Assembly (NCBI GenBank): GCA_015066015.1
Contig: SVPE01000008.1
Coordinates: 56,583 to 120,582, forward strand
Length of the DNA stretch: 64,000 nt
From: Oscillospiraceae bacterium
GTDB lineage: Bacteria; Bacillota; Clostridia; Oscillospirales; Acutalibacteraceae
Direction of reading: 5' to 3'
Each line of letters begins with the position of its first letter. Positions within the stretch are counted from its first letter, which is position 1. The notes beneath the pieces were generated by a model. It did not search any database. It had not been told where the DNA came from and was given only the letters and a program-made list of their open reading frames with translations. Below are positions 1-9,029 of this stretch, piece after piece. Position numbers and translations under genes: made by a program.

Positions 1-23
1 TATTTTTTCTCGGAGGACAGAAT

Positions 24-983
24 ATGAAGCTTGTAATACTGGACGGATACACTGAAAACCCGGGTGACCTCAGCTGGGACTGGCTGAAAGACCTTGTTGA
101 CGAATATACCGTATATGACAAGACCCCTGAAAATCTTATAGTTGAAAGAGCGAAGGATGCTGACATCCTTGTCACAAATAAAACACCGCTGACAAGAGAG
201 ACTCTTTCGTCACTCAAAAAACTCAGATACATTTCCACCCTTGCAACAGGCTACAACGTTATCGACATTGAGGCTGCAACTGAGCTTGGTATAACAGTTT
301 CAAATATTCCCGCATATAGCACTGACGGCGTTGCTCAGCTTGTTTTTGCACTTCTTCTTGAAATGGTAAACAGTGTCGCAGTCCATAACGACAGTGTCAA
401 AAAAGGCGAATGGGCTTCCTCGGAGCATTTCTGCTACTGGAAAACCCCTCTTACGGAGCTTTCGGGCAAAATCTTCGGCATAATCGGCTTCGGTAAAATA
501 GGCTCAGCAGTTGCTGCAATTGCAAACGCCTTCAAAATGAAGGTTATCGCCTACTCACCTAATACAAGAAGCTATGACGGCTTCGGCAGTGTCAACTTTC
601 TCTCACTTGAAGAGGTCATCGCCGCTTCAGATGTAATTTCTCTGCACTGTCCTCTTACTGAAAGCACAAAAGGGCTTGTCAATATGGATTTCATCCGCAA
701 AATGAAAAAGGGTGCTTACATCATCAACACCTCAAGAGGCCCCGTGCTCAACGAAGCCGATGTAAGGAAGGCTCTTGACGAGGGACTTCTTGCCGGCGTA
801 GGTGCAGACGTACTTTCAACAGAGCCTCCCGCAAGCGATAATCCCCTGACATCCACCGACAAGACCGTCATCACACCCCACATAGCCTGGGCAAGTCTTG
901 AAGCAAGAACAAGGCTGATGAATATTTTCAAGAGCAATGTTGAGGGCTTTGTCAACGGCAAGCCTGTAAACTGTGTCAACTGA
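24..983 (+). CDS. D-2-hydroxyacid dehydrogenase (glycerate dehydrogenase-like)
   Basis: ORF 319 aa with Rossmann motif GKIFGIIGFGKIGSAVA and catalytic-region motifs NTSRGPVLNEADV and TPHIAWAS; RBS-like ggagga upstream. Confidence 0.9.
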   Translation: MKLVILDGYTENPGDLSWDWLKDLVDEYTVYDKTPENLIVERAKDADILVTNKTPLTRETLSSLKKLRYISTLATGYNVIDIEAATELGITVSNIPAYSTDGVAQLVFALLLEMVNSVAVHNDSVKKGEWASSEHFCYWKTPLTELSGKIFGIIGFGKIGSAVAAIANAFKMKVIAYSPNTRSYDGFGSVNFLSLEEVIAASDVISLHCPLTESTKGLVNMDFIRKMKKGAYIINTSRGPVLNEADVRKALDEGLLAGVGADVLSTEPPASDNPLTSTDKTVITPHIAWASLEARTRLMNIFKSNVEGFVNGKPVNCVN

Positions 984-1000
984 TAACGTCAACAACATAA

Positions 1001-1034
1001 GAAAGAAGCACCCGACAAGGGTGCTTCTTTCTTT
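1001..1034 (+). terminator. Rho-independent terminator after the dehydrogenase
   Basis: GAAAGAAGCACCC gacaa GGGTGCTTCTTTC hairpin followed by a T-rich tract. Confidence 0.8.
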
Positions 1035-1071
1035 CAATATAGCTTTTTTATAAAAAAGTTAAATAAAACCG

Positions 1072-1105
1072 GGAAGACTGAATTTCCGGAAGATATCAGT
1101 CTTCC
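1072..1105 (-). terminator. Terminator overlapping the stop of the 1096-1944 gene
   Basis: GGAAGACTGA/TCAGTCTTCC inverted repeat; minus-strand 3' side is T-rich (ggttttattt). Confidence 0.6.
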
Positions 1106-1944
1106 TTTTTCTTGAGGCATACGCCTGCTGTAGCAGTAGCTACACAAAGAGTTGCGAGAGCAACAACAACTGAAGCTGTGTCGCCTGTTTCGGGCTCTTT
1201 TTCACCTTCCTCTGCAGGCTTATCGTCTGCAACGGGGCCAACAAAGCCGATGTACATGTTAGCAAAGAAGTTGATAAGCTCGTTGTCGCCTAATGAACCG
1301 AGAAGTGCATCTGTATCAATGCCTACTGTTGTAAGACCGCCTCTGAGAGTATCGAGGATACCTGTAACGAGGTCAGTAGTAATCATTGATGAATCATTAG
1401 GAGCTACATCTGTTGCTGTACCTGTGGGAGCTGATGTTTCTGCACCGCCGAGAAGTGTGGTAATGTCAAACTTACCTAATTCGCTGATATCAAAGGTAGT
1501 CATATCAATACCTGCACCGCTGAATGCGTCAGCGATAACGGTAAGAAGACCGGGCATTTCGTCAGCGCTGATTTCTGAAACAGCCTCTTCAACAGCGGCA
1601 GTGTCAACACCTTCGCTGAGAGTGCCTGTTAACCAGCTGAAGTCGATTGTAGCGCCACCGGGAAGATTTTCAGCAATCTTATCCATTGCATTCTGGAAGC
1701 CCTGCTCGATTTTTACCTGAGTATCAGTTTCTTCGTTGTCTTTTTCTTCCTGCATAAAGCTGCCAACGATACCTGTGATGCTGTCAAGATCGAGGGAATC
1801 AAGTGAGCTCTCGCCTGAAATAAAGCCACCGATCAGATCAGCAATTCCGCCTGTAAGAGCTTCTTCAGCTGAAGCAAATGCTGCAGGAACTGTAAGAGAC
1901 ATGCAAAGAATTACAGTAAGAAGAACACCAATAAACTTTTTCAT
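1096..1944 (-). CDS. Secreted protein with sortase-like C-terminal anchor, unknown function
   Basis: N-terminal signal peptide (MKKFIGVLLTVILCMSLTVPAAFA); C-terminus PETGD + hydrophobic helix + KKKED. Confidence 0.7.
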   Translation of the reverse strand: MKKFIGVLLTVILCMSLTVPAAFASAEEALTGGIADLIGGFISGESSLDSLDLDSITGIVGSFMQEEKDNEETDTQVKIEQGFQNAMDKIAENLPGGATIDFSWLTGTLSEGVDTAAVEEAVSEISADEMPGLLTVIADAFSGAGIDMTTFDISELGKFDITTLLGGAETSAPTGTATDVAPNDSSMITTDLVTGILDTLRGGLTTVGIDTDALLGSLGDNELINFFANMYIGFVGPVADDKPAEEGEKEPETGDTASVVVALATLCVATATAGVCLKKKED

Positions 1945-2077
1945 CTCTAATCAATCCTTTCATAATATTTATATAAACGGCAAAAAGCCGTAAATATACA
2001 ACTTATCTTATGTATTATACTATATATTGTATAATATTTCAATAACTTTCAGAAAGTTTTTTTATGTTTTTTGAAAA

Positions 2078-3082
2078 TTATTGCCAAGTGATAAATACAT
2101 CAAGATCACTTACTGTGTAGTGCTTTCCTTCGACAAGGTTGTTAGCCTTAAGCTCGCTTACGATGCTGTCGAGCATATTCTCGTCCTTAGCAGTAATTCT
2201 GCACTTGACTGCAAGCTCTGAACGGTCGGAGAATTTCTCAAGCTGACCGGGTACAAAGCCTGTGCACCACCAATATTTTGTGTATTCTCTTGAGAAGATA
2301 ATCTGGTCGTGACGGTAGCCTGTCATTGACATATAAAGTGCATCCTCGTCGCTTGCAGCGTCATAATGCTCAACTCCTCTGTCAAGGGGCTTTGTATAAA
2401 CACCGATTTCTGCACCGACAAATGCAAGACCGTACTGACCCTTCCAGAGCTGAATCATCCAGTCCTTGTCCTCGTAGCGGAACTTGAGTCTCATAGTATC
2501 CATATAGATACTTACGAAGGGTGCCGCAGTATCAAAGGCCTGATTGTAACCGAAGTTTCTCTGCCAGGGGTCGTCACTTGTAAAGAAGAAGTTGCCTGCT
2601 GAATCGAAAAGATAACCTGCAAGGCCCTTATCCTGAAGTGCATTGTTCTGCTTTGTTGTAGCGTTTGTGAGGTTTCTCGTTGTTGTAAGAGAAGCCGCAT
2701 TTGTAGCAAGTGTGGGCAGAGTAAGTGTTGTTGATGCTGTTGTTGGTGCGGTAGTGGTTGTAGTGGTATTCGGAGCTGCACCGGGCACCATGGGATAAAG
2801 TGTGATAGCTGTATCCGCAGAGGTTGAACCGATACCGACATTTGTTGTTGCAACGGGATTTGTTGTGGGAAGGTTAACATCCGCAACAGGCTGCTGGGTT
2901 GCGCCGTAAGGGCTTGTGGTTGTGGTGGTTGTGGTGGACTCTGTAACATAAGTGAGATTCTGGCTTGTAAGCTGTGCATCGGCACTGTTACTGAGCGCAC
3001 GTACACCGATAAAGGAACCGCCGCAAACGACAATCAGTGCAACAATTATCAGAATTGTTGACTTGTTCTTGAATTCGTTCAT
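2078..3082 (-). CDS. Membrane-anchored Thr-rich protein of unknown function, downstream of ftsZ
   Basis: 334 aa; N-terminal TM (STILIIVALIVVCGGSFIGV), Thr-rich linker, globular C-terminal domain. Confidence 0.7.
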   Translation of the reverse strand: MNEFKNKSTILIIVALIVVCGGSFIGVRALSNSADAQLTSQNLTYVTESTTTTTTTSPYGATQQPVADVNLPTTNPVATTNVGIGSTSADTAITLYPMVPGAAPNTTTTTTAPTTASTTLTLPTLATNAASLTTTRNLTNATTKQNNALQDKGLAGYLFDSAGNFFFTSDDPWQRNFGYNQAFDTAAPFVSIYMDTMRLKFRYEDKDWMIQLWKGQYGLAFVGAEIGVYTKPLDRGVEHYDAASDEDALYMSMTGYRHDQIIFSREYTKYWWCTGFVPGQLEKFSDRSELAVKCRITAKDENMLDSIVSELKANNLVEGKHYTVSDLDVFITWQ

Positions 3083-3132
3083 TCTGATCCTCCTGGGTTG
3101 ATATTTGTATTATATAAAGCCAATCTTTATAA

Positions 3133-4560
3133 TCAGTTATTACCGAAAATGTTTCTGCCCTTGAATACGGGAAGAACATCACTTTCATCCTCGTCAGGAT
3201 CATCGAAAATTGAGCCTGTCTTCTTTGCAGGAGCCTCTATCACATCAAAGCTCTGTGCAGGAGCCTGCTGAACGGGAGCCTGCTGTACAGGTACCTCAGC
3301 CTGTACGGGTGCTGCAGTCTGAATGGGAGCGACGGGCTGAATAGGTGTGAACTCGCCGAAGGAAACGGGAGCTGCACCGTCAGCTGAAGCTGCTGCTGCC
3401 TTTTCAAAAACTGAAACGAAGCCCTGACCGAACTTTGTTGATGCGAAATCAACTGCATCCTGACTTACTGAAGTAAAGCCTGCCTCAACAGTAGCTCTGG
3501 GAGCCTGGCTGATGAATTCGGGAGCTGCACTTCTTACAGGAGCTGCACCTCTTACGGGAGCTGCAGTTGCCTGAGTCTGAACGGGAGCTGCTTCTGCAGT
3601 GTTACCTGCACCGAAGCCGGTTGCGATAACTGTAATGAGCATCTCGTCGCCCATCTCTTCATCGAATACTGAACCGAAGATGATGTTTGCATCGGGATGT
3701 GTTGCATCGGAAATAAGAGTACCTGCCTGCTCGATCATATCAAGTGACATATCTGATGAACATGTAACGTTGATGATAACACCGCTTGCACCGTCGATAG
3801 CAGTCTCGAGAAGAGGACTTGTGATAGCCTGCTTTGTTGCCTCAGCAGCACAGTCTGCACCCTTACCGCGGCCGATACCCATATGAGCAAGACCTGCATC
3901 CTTCATAACGCTCTTGATATCTGCAAAGTCGAGGTTGATGTAACCGGGAACCTTGATTGTATCTGAAATACTCTTTACGCCCTGCCAGAGAACGTTGTTT
4001 GCCTGACCGAAGGCATCCTTCATGCTGAGGCTCTTGTCACCGAGGAGCTTAAGTCTTTCGTTAGGGATAACGATAAGGCTGTCAACATGCTTTTCAAGCT
4101 CTCTGATACCGTCTTCTGCCTGCTTCATACGCTTTTTACCTTCAAACTTGAAGGGCTTTGTAACGATACCTACTGTAAGTGCACCGAGCTCTCTTGCGAT
4201 TTCAGCAACAACGGGAGCTGCACCTGTACCTGTACCGCCGCCCATACCGGCAGTGATGAATACCATATCTGTTGAACGAAGAGCGTCTGCAATTGTGTCA
4301 CGGCTTTCTTCTGCAGCCTTCTTACCGATTGAAGGGTCGCCGCCTGCACCCATGCAGCCTGTTACCTTCTCACCGATCTGGATTTTATGTGTTGCCTTTG
4401 AGTTTTCAAGAATCTGTCTGTCGGTATTGATTGAAAGGAACTCAACACCTACGATACCTGACTCGACCATCTGATTGACAGCGTTGCCGCCGCCACCGCC
4501 GACACCTATAACTTTAATCTGATTATAAGCGATGTTTTCGTTGTCCATAATGAAGCCCAT
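3133..4560 (-). CDS. ftsZ: Cell division protein FtsZ
   Basis: Tubulin signature [33 protein letters not shown]; Pro/Ala/Gln-rich linker and C-terminal tail [14 protein letters not shown]. Confidence 0.98.
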   Translation of the reverse strand: MGFIMDNENIAYNQIKVIGVGGGGGNAVNQMVESGIVGVEFLSINTDRQILENSKATHKIQIGEKVTGCMGAGGDPSIGKKAAEESRDTIADALRSTDMVFITAGMGGGTGTGAAPVVAEIARELGALTVGIVTKPFKFEGKKRMKQAEDGIRELEKHVDSLIVIPNERLKLLGDKSLSMKDAFGQANNVLWQGVKSISDTIKVPGYINLDFADIKSVMKDAGLAHMGIGRGKGADCAAEATKQAITSPLLETAIDGASGVIINVTCSSDMSLDMIEQAGTLISDATHPDANIIFGSVFDEEMGDEMLITVIATGFGAGNTAEAAPVQTQATAAPVRGAAPVRSAAPEFISQAPRATVEAGFTSVSQDAVDFASTKFGQGFVSVFEKAAAASADGAAPVSFGEFTPIQPVAPIQTAAPVQAEVPVQQAPVQQAPAQSFDVIEAPAKKTGSIFDDPDEDESDVLPVFKGRNIFGNN

Positions 4561-4653
4561 TGTACTTCCTCCTGTTATAAAAATTTATTGATGAAATTAT
4601 TCTGTATTATGTGTTGTGCCCATAATTAGGCACAATAACTTATTATCTCCGTA

Positions 4654-4682
4654 ATTATATCATAGCTTTACAAAAAATACAA
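4654..4682 (-). promoter_or_regulatory. Candidate sigma-A promoter for ftsZ
   Basis: Minus strand TTGTAT-17 nt-TATAAT upstream of ftsZ. Confidence 0.5.
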
Positions 4683-4754
4683 TAACAAAAATGTATAAGA
4701 TTTACTTTTTTTGATGATTTTTTTGTAAAAAAAAAATAAAAACTAAAAAACAAA

Positions 4755-4782
4755 GGCCACCGACAGTAATTCTGCAGTGACC
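4755..4782 (-). terminator. Terminator-like hairpin between ftsQ and ftsZ
   Basis: Minus strand GGTCACtgcagaattactgtcgGTGGCC followed by TTTGTTTTTTAGTTTTT. Confidence 0.5.
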
Positions 4783-4821
4783 CGTATTTTAAGCTGAAAA
4801 TCTGCTTTGAAGGCAGACAGT

Positions 4822-6270
4822 CTATTGAATTGTCATACCGCCCGGAGTGAAGGTGCCGTAATCCTTATACCGCATATCAATATAGCCCTTTGCCTTGTTT
4901 GCTATGGCAATATCAAGTATGCCGCTTGCACCCGGGATTTTCTTTTCAAGCTCTTCGCACTTACCCAGATAGACGGCAATTTTTCCGTCATATTCAATAA
5001 CCACATCCTCCACGTTATGGAGCCTGATTACGGCGGTGTCAATAACACCCGCCTTGTCAAGAAGTGTGACTATCTCCTTCATAAGCTCAAAGCGTCTGAC
5101 GTTATCACCCTGAGGAACATAGGTGCTGCCTTCCCTTGCCTTCTGATAGTCGAAGCCTTCAATCTGATACATTCCGCCTTCGACTTTATTGCGAGAAAGG
5201 GAAACTACCTTTCCGTCGGAGTCGAGTGTTACCCAACCCGATGTCCCTGTGATTACGTATTTATCCTGAGTGGTAATAACCCTGAGCACAAGGGTATCGG
5301 GATATTCCTTTTCAACAACGACATCCTTGATGTACGGAAGCTTGGTGATTATATCGTGCTTTACCTTCTTTGCCGAAAATGCGAAGAGGTTTCTGCCGCG
5401 GGCAATGCCTGCTGCCTGATAAATCTCCTCGTCGGAATAGATTGTCTGACCCTCGATTATGATGTTTTCAACGGGAGTACCCTTACTGTAAAAGACGGCA
5501 ACAATTGCTGCAACTGCACAAACAAGCACCAGTGCTACCGTAAGTATACGGCTGAAATGATTCTTCTTGCGCTTGTTTTCGTTTTTCTTTTTGCAGAATT
5601 CGTCGTGATTGATTCCGTCCTCAGTGCTTTTTTGGTAGTCGCGGCGATTCTTTCTGACATTTTCAATATGTTTCTGCTGCTTTCTCTTATCGTCGCGCAT
5701 ATCCTTGCCTTTAGGCGTGCGGGATTCACTTTTTTTGTTTACAGAAGCCTTCTTCTGTGACTGAGAGCCGTTATCTGATGACCCACGTGCAGACTCTGAC
5801 TTATTCCCCTTTGAGGATGTGCTTGACTGAGCTGACTTATTTCCCTTTGAGGATGCGTTCGACTGAGCTGACTTATTTCCCTTAGGTGAAGCAGGCTGCT
5901 GACCCGATTTAGTGCCGTTATTTTTTGCACCTGAAGGGTTTCTTTCTTCCGCCGTGCTTTTATCTGACGGAATGCCCTTGCTTATCAGGTCAAATCCGTC
6001 AAGTCCTGATGACTTCCCTTTACCGGCAGCTTTTTTACTGCCCTTGGGCGAGGATGCGGATTTGCCCTTACCCTCAGGCCGAGCCTTCGGGGCGGTTTTC
6101 TGATTTTTGGGCTGAGCTGAGCTCTTATGTTTTGCCGCAGAAGTACCTGTGCCGGTACTTATGGGAGTCCACGCCGATGAGGATATATCCTTCACCTGAC
6201 CGATGCTCTCATTACTATATTTCCCGAAAGTATCCGAAACATTCCTGTTTTTTTCGTCCAAAAAGAACAC
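4822..6270 (-). CDS. ftsQ: Cell division protein FtsQ/DivIB with long basic low-complexity N-terminal extension
   Basis: TM followed by POTRA-like GTPVENIIIEGQTIYSDEEIYQAAGIARGRNLF; ~230 aa Ser/Lys/Gly-rich N-terminus. Confidence 0.85.
   Translation of the reverse strand: MFFLDEKNRNVSDTFGKYSNESIGQVKDISSSAWTPISTGTGTSAAKHKSSAQPKNQKTAPKARPEGKGKSASSPKGSKKAAGKGKSSGLDGFDLISKGIPSDKSTAEERNPSGAKNNGTKSGQQPASPKGNKSAQSNASSKGNKSAQSSTSSKGNKSESARGSSDNGSQSQKKASVNKKSESRTPKGKDMRDDKRKQQKHIENVRKNRRDYQKSTEDGINHDEFCKKKNENKRKKNHFSRILTVALVLVCAVAAIVAVFYSKGTPVENIIIEGQTIYSDEEIYQAAGIARGRNLFAFSAKKVKHDIITKLPYIKDVVVEKEYPDTLVLRVITTQDKYVITGTSGWVTLDSDGKVVSLSRNKVEGGMYQIEGFDYQKAREGSTYVPQGDNVRRFELMKEIVTLLDKAGVIDTAVIRLHNVEDVVIEYDGKIAVYLGKCEELEKKIPGASGILDIAIANKAKGYIDMRYKDYGTFTPGGMTIQ
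5796..5890 (-). repeat. 36-bp tandem repeat in ftsQ (12-aa unit SSKGNKSAQS..)
   Basis: ctgacttatt starts at 5796, 5832 and 5868. Confidence 0.8.
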
Positions 6271-6282
6271 CCCCTTTTTTTG

Positions 6283-6317
6283 AATGCATAATGCAGAGTG
6301 CAGAATGCAGAATTATT
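6283..6317. repeat. TGCA-heptad iteron tract (tgcataatgcagagtgcagaatgcagaatta)
   Basis: Same iterons as the 23726-23931 element. Confidence 0.6.
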
Positions 6318-6443
6318 CCTTGGTTTTAAACTTACTGTATTTTATATTGCGTAATTTAATTCACCTTTAAATCTTTTCCGTGCATTACGATAGCGTACTC
6401 TGTCTGTACGCCCCTCTGCCGGCAATTGTGAATTTCACCGGCC

Positions 6444-6567
6444 GGCGGGGAGGCGGACGCGCCGCAGGCACGTCACACAGAGAAAATCCGCTTTCCCGCT
6501 TCTTCGAAAGCGGATTTTCTCTGTGCCTTTGGCTTTCCACAAAGGAAAGCCAAAGCGCCTCCCCGCC
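6444..6567. repeat. Cloverleaf-like palindromic intergenic repeat, copy A
   Basis: Outer GGCGGGGAGGCG (6444-6455)/CGCCTCCCCGCC (6556-6567); inner CACAGAGAAAATCCGCTTTC/GAAAGCGGATTTTCTCTGTG (20 bp), CTTTGGCTTTCC/GGAAAGCCAAAG (12 bp) and GACGCGCC/GGCACGTC. Confidence 0.85.
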
Positions 6568-6577
6568 TAATTAGCCT

Positions 6578-7840
6578 CTATTTATTCACTCTTACTATAT
6601 CTGCGCCCACACCTCTGAGGCACTCTTCGATTTTCTCATAGCCTCTGTCGATGTGAGAGATATTGCATACCTCGGTTATACCCTTAGCCGCAAGTCCTGC
6701 CACAACAAGAGCTCCGCCGCCCCTTAAATCGGGGCATTCCACCCTTGTGCCGTAAAGAGAATCCACACCCTCAACCAGGGCAATTCTCCCCTCAAGGCGG
6801 ATTTTCGCGCCCATTCTGACAAGCTCGCCTACGTGCTTGAAGCGACCTTCAAATATATTTTCAACGATTACACCGCTGCCCCTTGCAACACAGGAAAGCG
6901 CCATCAGGGGAGCCTGAGCATCCGTCGGGAATCCGGGATAAGGCATAGTGCGGATATCCCTCAGAGCCTTCGGGCGACCGTTCATTTTGATTCTGATGCT
7001 TTCTTTTTTATCGGTGATTTCACAGCCTGCCCCCTCAAAAAAGGGAAGCACCGTGCGATAGTCATCGGTATCTGTATTTTTTATAAGTACGTCGCCCCCT
7101 GCCGCACCTACACATGAAAGGTAGGTAAGGGCAACAATTCTGTCGGGAATTACTCTGTGTCTTGTGCCGTGAATTTTCTGTACTGCCTCGATTATTACGG
7201 TATCCTGAGCCGTAAGCTCAACCTTACAGCCACATTTACACAGAAAATCCGCAAGGTCTCTTATCTCAGGCTCTCTTGCTGCATTGTGTATCACAGTCCT
7301 TCCCTCGCCCAGCACGGAAGCAAGAATTATGTTTTCCGTTGCTCCGACACTCGGAAAAGAAAGGCTGATGACCGTATCGGAATTATAGCTTTTTCTCGTA
7401 CAGCTGATGTGACCTCTGCTGATATCGACGCTTACACCCATAAGCCTCAGCGAGCTTATGTGAAGATCAATCGGACGAAGCCCTATCTCACATCCGCCCG
7501 GAGAAGAAAGCCTCGCCTGCCCTGTTCTTCCGAGTATTGAGCCGAGAAAAACTATTGACGAGCGCATTTCCCTCATAAGACTGTCGGGGATGCTGCAGCC
7601 GTCGATAAAACGCGAATCCACTGTAAGCGTAGTCCCCTGACGGAAAACCTTACAGCCGAGATGCTCGAGAATTTTTACGGCGGCACTGACGTCAGTAAGC
7701 TCGGGACAGTTTTCAATTACACTGATACCGTCAACAAGCACCGTTGCCGCAAGTATGGGCAGAGAGCTGTTTTTTGAGCCTTGAAGCTCAATTTCTCCTT
7801 CAAGACGGTTACCGCCTTTTATAACAATGGTTTCTTCCAT
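6578..7840 (-). CDS. murA: UDP-N-acetylglucosamine 1-carboxyvinyltransferase
   Basis: EPSP-synthase fold; KGGNRLEGEIELQGSKNSSLPILAATVL, PGFPTDAQAPLMAL. Confidence 0.95.
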   Translation of the reverse strand: MEETIVIKGGNRLEGEIELQGSKNSSLPILAATVLVDGISVIENCPELTDVSAAVKILEHLGCKVFRQGTTLTVDSRFIDGCSIPDSLMREMRSSIVFLGSILGRTGQARLSSPGGCEIGLRPIDLHISSLRLMGVSVDISRGHISCTRKSYNSDTVISLSFPSVGATENIILASVLGEGRTVIHNAAREPEIRDLADFLCKCGCKVELTAQDTVIIEAVQKIHGTRHRVIPDRIVALTYLSCVGAAGGDVLIKNTDTDDYRTVLPFFEGAGCEITDKKESIRIKMNGRPKALRDIRTMPYPGFPTDAQAPLMALSCVARGSGVIVENIFEGRFKHVGELVRMGAKIRLEGRIALVEGVDSLYGTRVECPDLRGGGALVVAGLAAKGITEVCNISHIDRGYEKIEECLRGVGADIVRVNK

Positions 7841-7897
7841 AAAATCACGCCTTTCACCCCATACTATGCAAAAAACGGATTTTATGTGATTTTTCTT

Positions 7898-9016
7898 TTA
7901 TTTTATGAGCGAAATTACATTATCTGCAATTTTTTCCTTTGCATCGACTGTGCTCATAGCCTTTGCAGCAGCCTCAACGGAGTGTCTCTTTTCATCGTCA
8001 GCAGCGAGGCTGAGGAAAAGCGACTGCATCTTCTCTTTGGTGAATTCTTTTTCCTCGAGGATGAGTGCTGCGCCCTTGTTGACAAGTGCCATTGCATTAT
8101 GATACTGATGGTTCTCGGCAACATTGGGTGAGGGAATGAGAATTGATGCCTTACCGAGCGCCTGAATTTCAGAAAGACTGCTTGCACCTGCACGGCAGAT
8201 GACTATATCTGCAGCAGACATACATCTGTGCATATCGTTTATGTATTCGCGGATTTCGATGTTGCTCTTGTTTTCGTGGTCTGTACCCTTTTCCTTGAGC
8301 TTGTCACCGAACCAGAGCCCGTACTGACCTGTTGCATGAAGGAAATAAAGATTCTCATCATCGCAGTTATCGGCAATTATATCGAGCATTGCATTGTTTA
8401 TGGTTGCAGCACCGAGGGAGCCGCCCATGGAAAGCACAAGCTTCTGATTATCCTTTACACCCAGCTCGGCACGGCTTATGTCTCTGTCGGCACGAAGCAT
8501 CTCACCTCTTACGGGAAGACCTGTAACAATGGGAGGATTCTTCGGTGAAAGGTACTTCTCGGCCTCACCGGCAGTAAGCATAACACTGTCAACAAGCTTT
8601 GCAAGGGTCTTGTTTGTGATACCGGGATAAGCATTCTGCTCGTGAATTGCAGTGGGGATACCCATCTTTGCGGCCATACGTACAACGGGGCCGCTTACAT
8701 AACCGCCGAAGCCCACAACAACATCGGGACAGAAATTCTTTATAATCTTTTTCACTCTTCTTCCGCAGGTGAGAAGATACCATACGGTCTTGATGTTTCT
8801 TATGATATTTTCGGGTGTGAGCTGACGCTGAAAGCCCGAAATTTTTATTGTGGTAAAATCAAAGCCTGCAGCAGGTACAAGCTTTGCTTCCATTTTATCC
8901 TTTGTGCCGACAAAGAGAATCTCTGCATCGGGATAACGGTCTCTTATTTCACCTGCAACTGCAAGTGCGGGATTGATGTGTCCGCCTGTACCGCCGGCGG
9001 CAAAAAGAATTTTCAT
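7898..9016 (-). CDS. murG: UDP-GlcNAc:lipid II N-acetylglucosaminyltransferase
   Basis: MKILFAAGGTGGHINPALAVA start with RBS aggaga; ORF extended to 9169 but conserved start is at 9016. Confidence 0.95.
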   Translation of the reverse strand: MKILFAAGGTGGHINPALAVAGEIRDRYPDAEILFVGTKDKMEAKLVPAAGFDFTTIKISGFQRQLTPENIIRNIKTVWYLLTCGRRVKKIIKNFCPDVVVGFGGYVSGPVVRMAAKMGIPTAIHEQNAYPGITNKTLAKLVDSVMLTAGEAEKYLSPKNPPIVTGLPVRGEMLRADRDISRAELGVKDNQKLVLSMGGSLGAATINNAMLDIIADNCDDENLYFLHATGQYGLWFGDKLKEKGTDHENKSNIEIREYINDMHRCMSAADIVICRAGASSLSEIQALGKASILIPSPNVAENHQYHNAMALVNKGAALILEEKEFTKEKMQSLFLSLAADDEKRHSVEAAAKAMSTVDAKEKIADNVISLIK

Positions 9017-9029
9017 TTTGAACATCTCC

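Noticed and set aside
4807-5760. 317-aa plus-strand ORF opposite ftsQ
   Set aside because: Cys-rich antisense translation of ftsQ; no RBS or motifs.
5739-5930. Repeat-containing alternate-frame ORF in ftsQ (REISQLSQAHPQ...)
   Set aside because: Out-of-frame reading of the 36-bp ftsQ tandem repeat.
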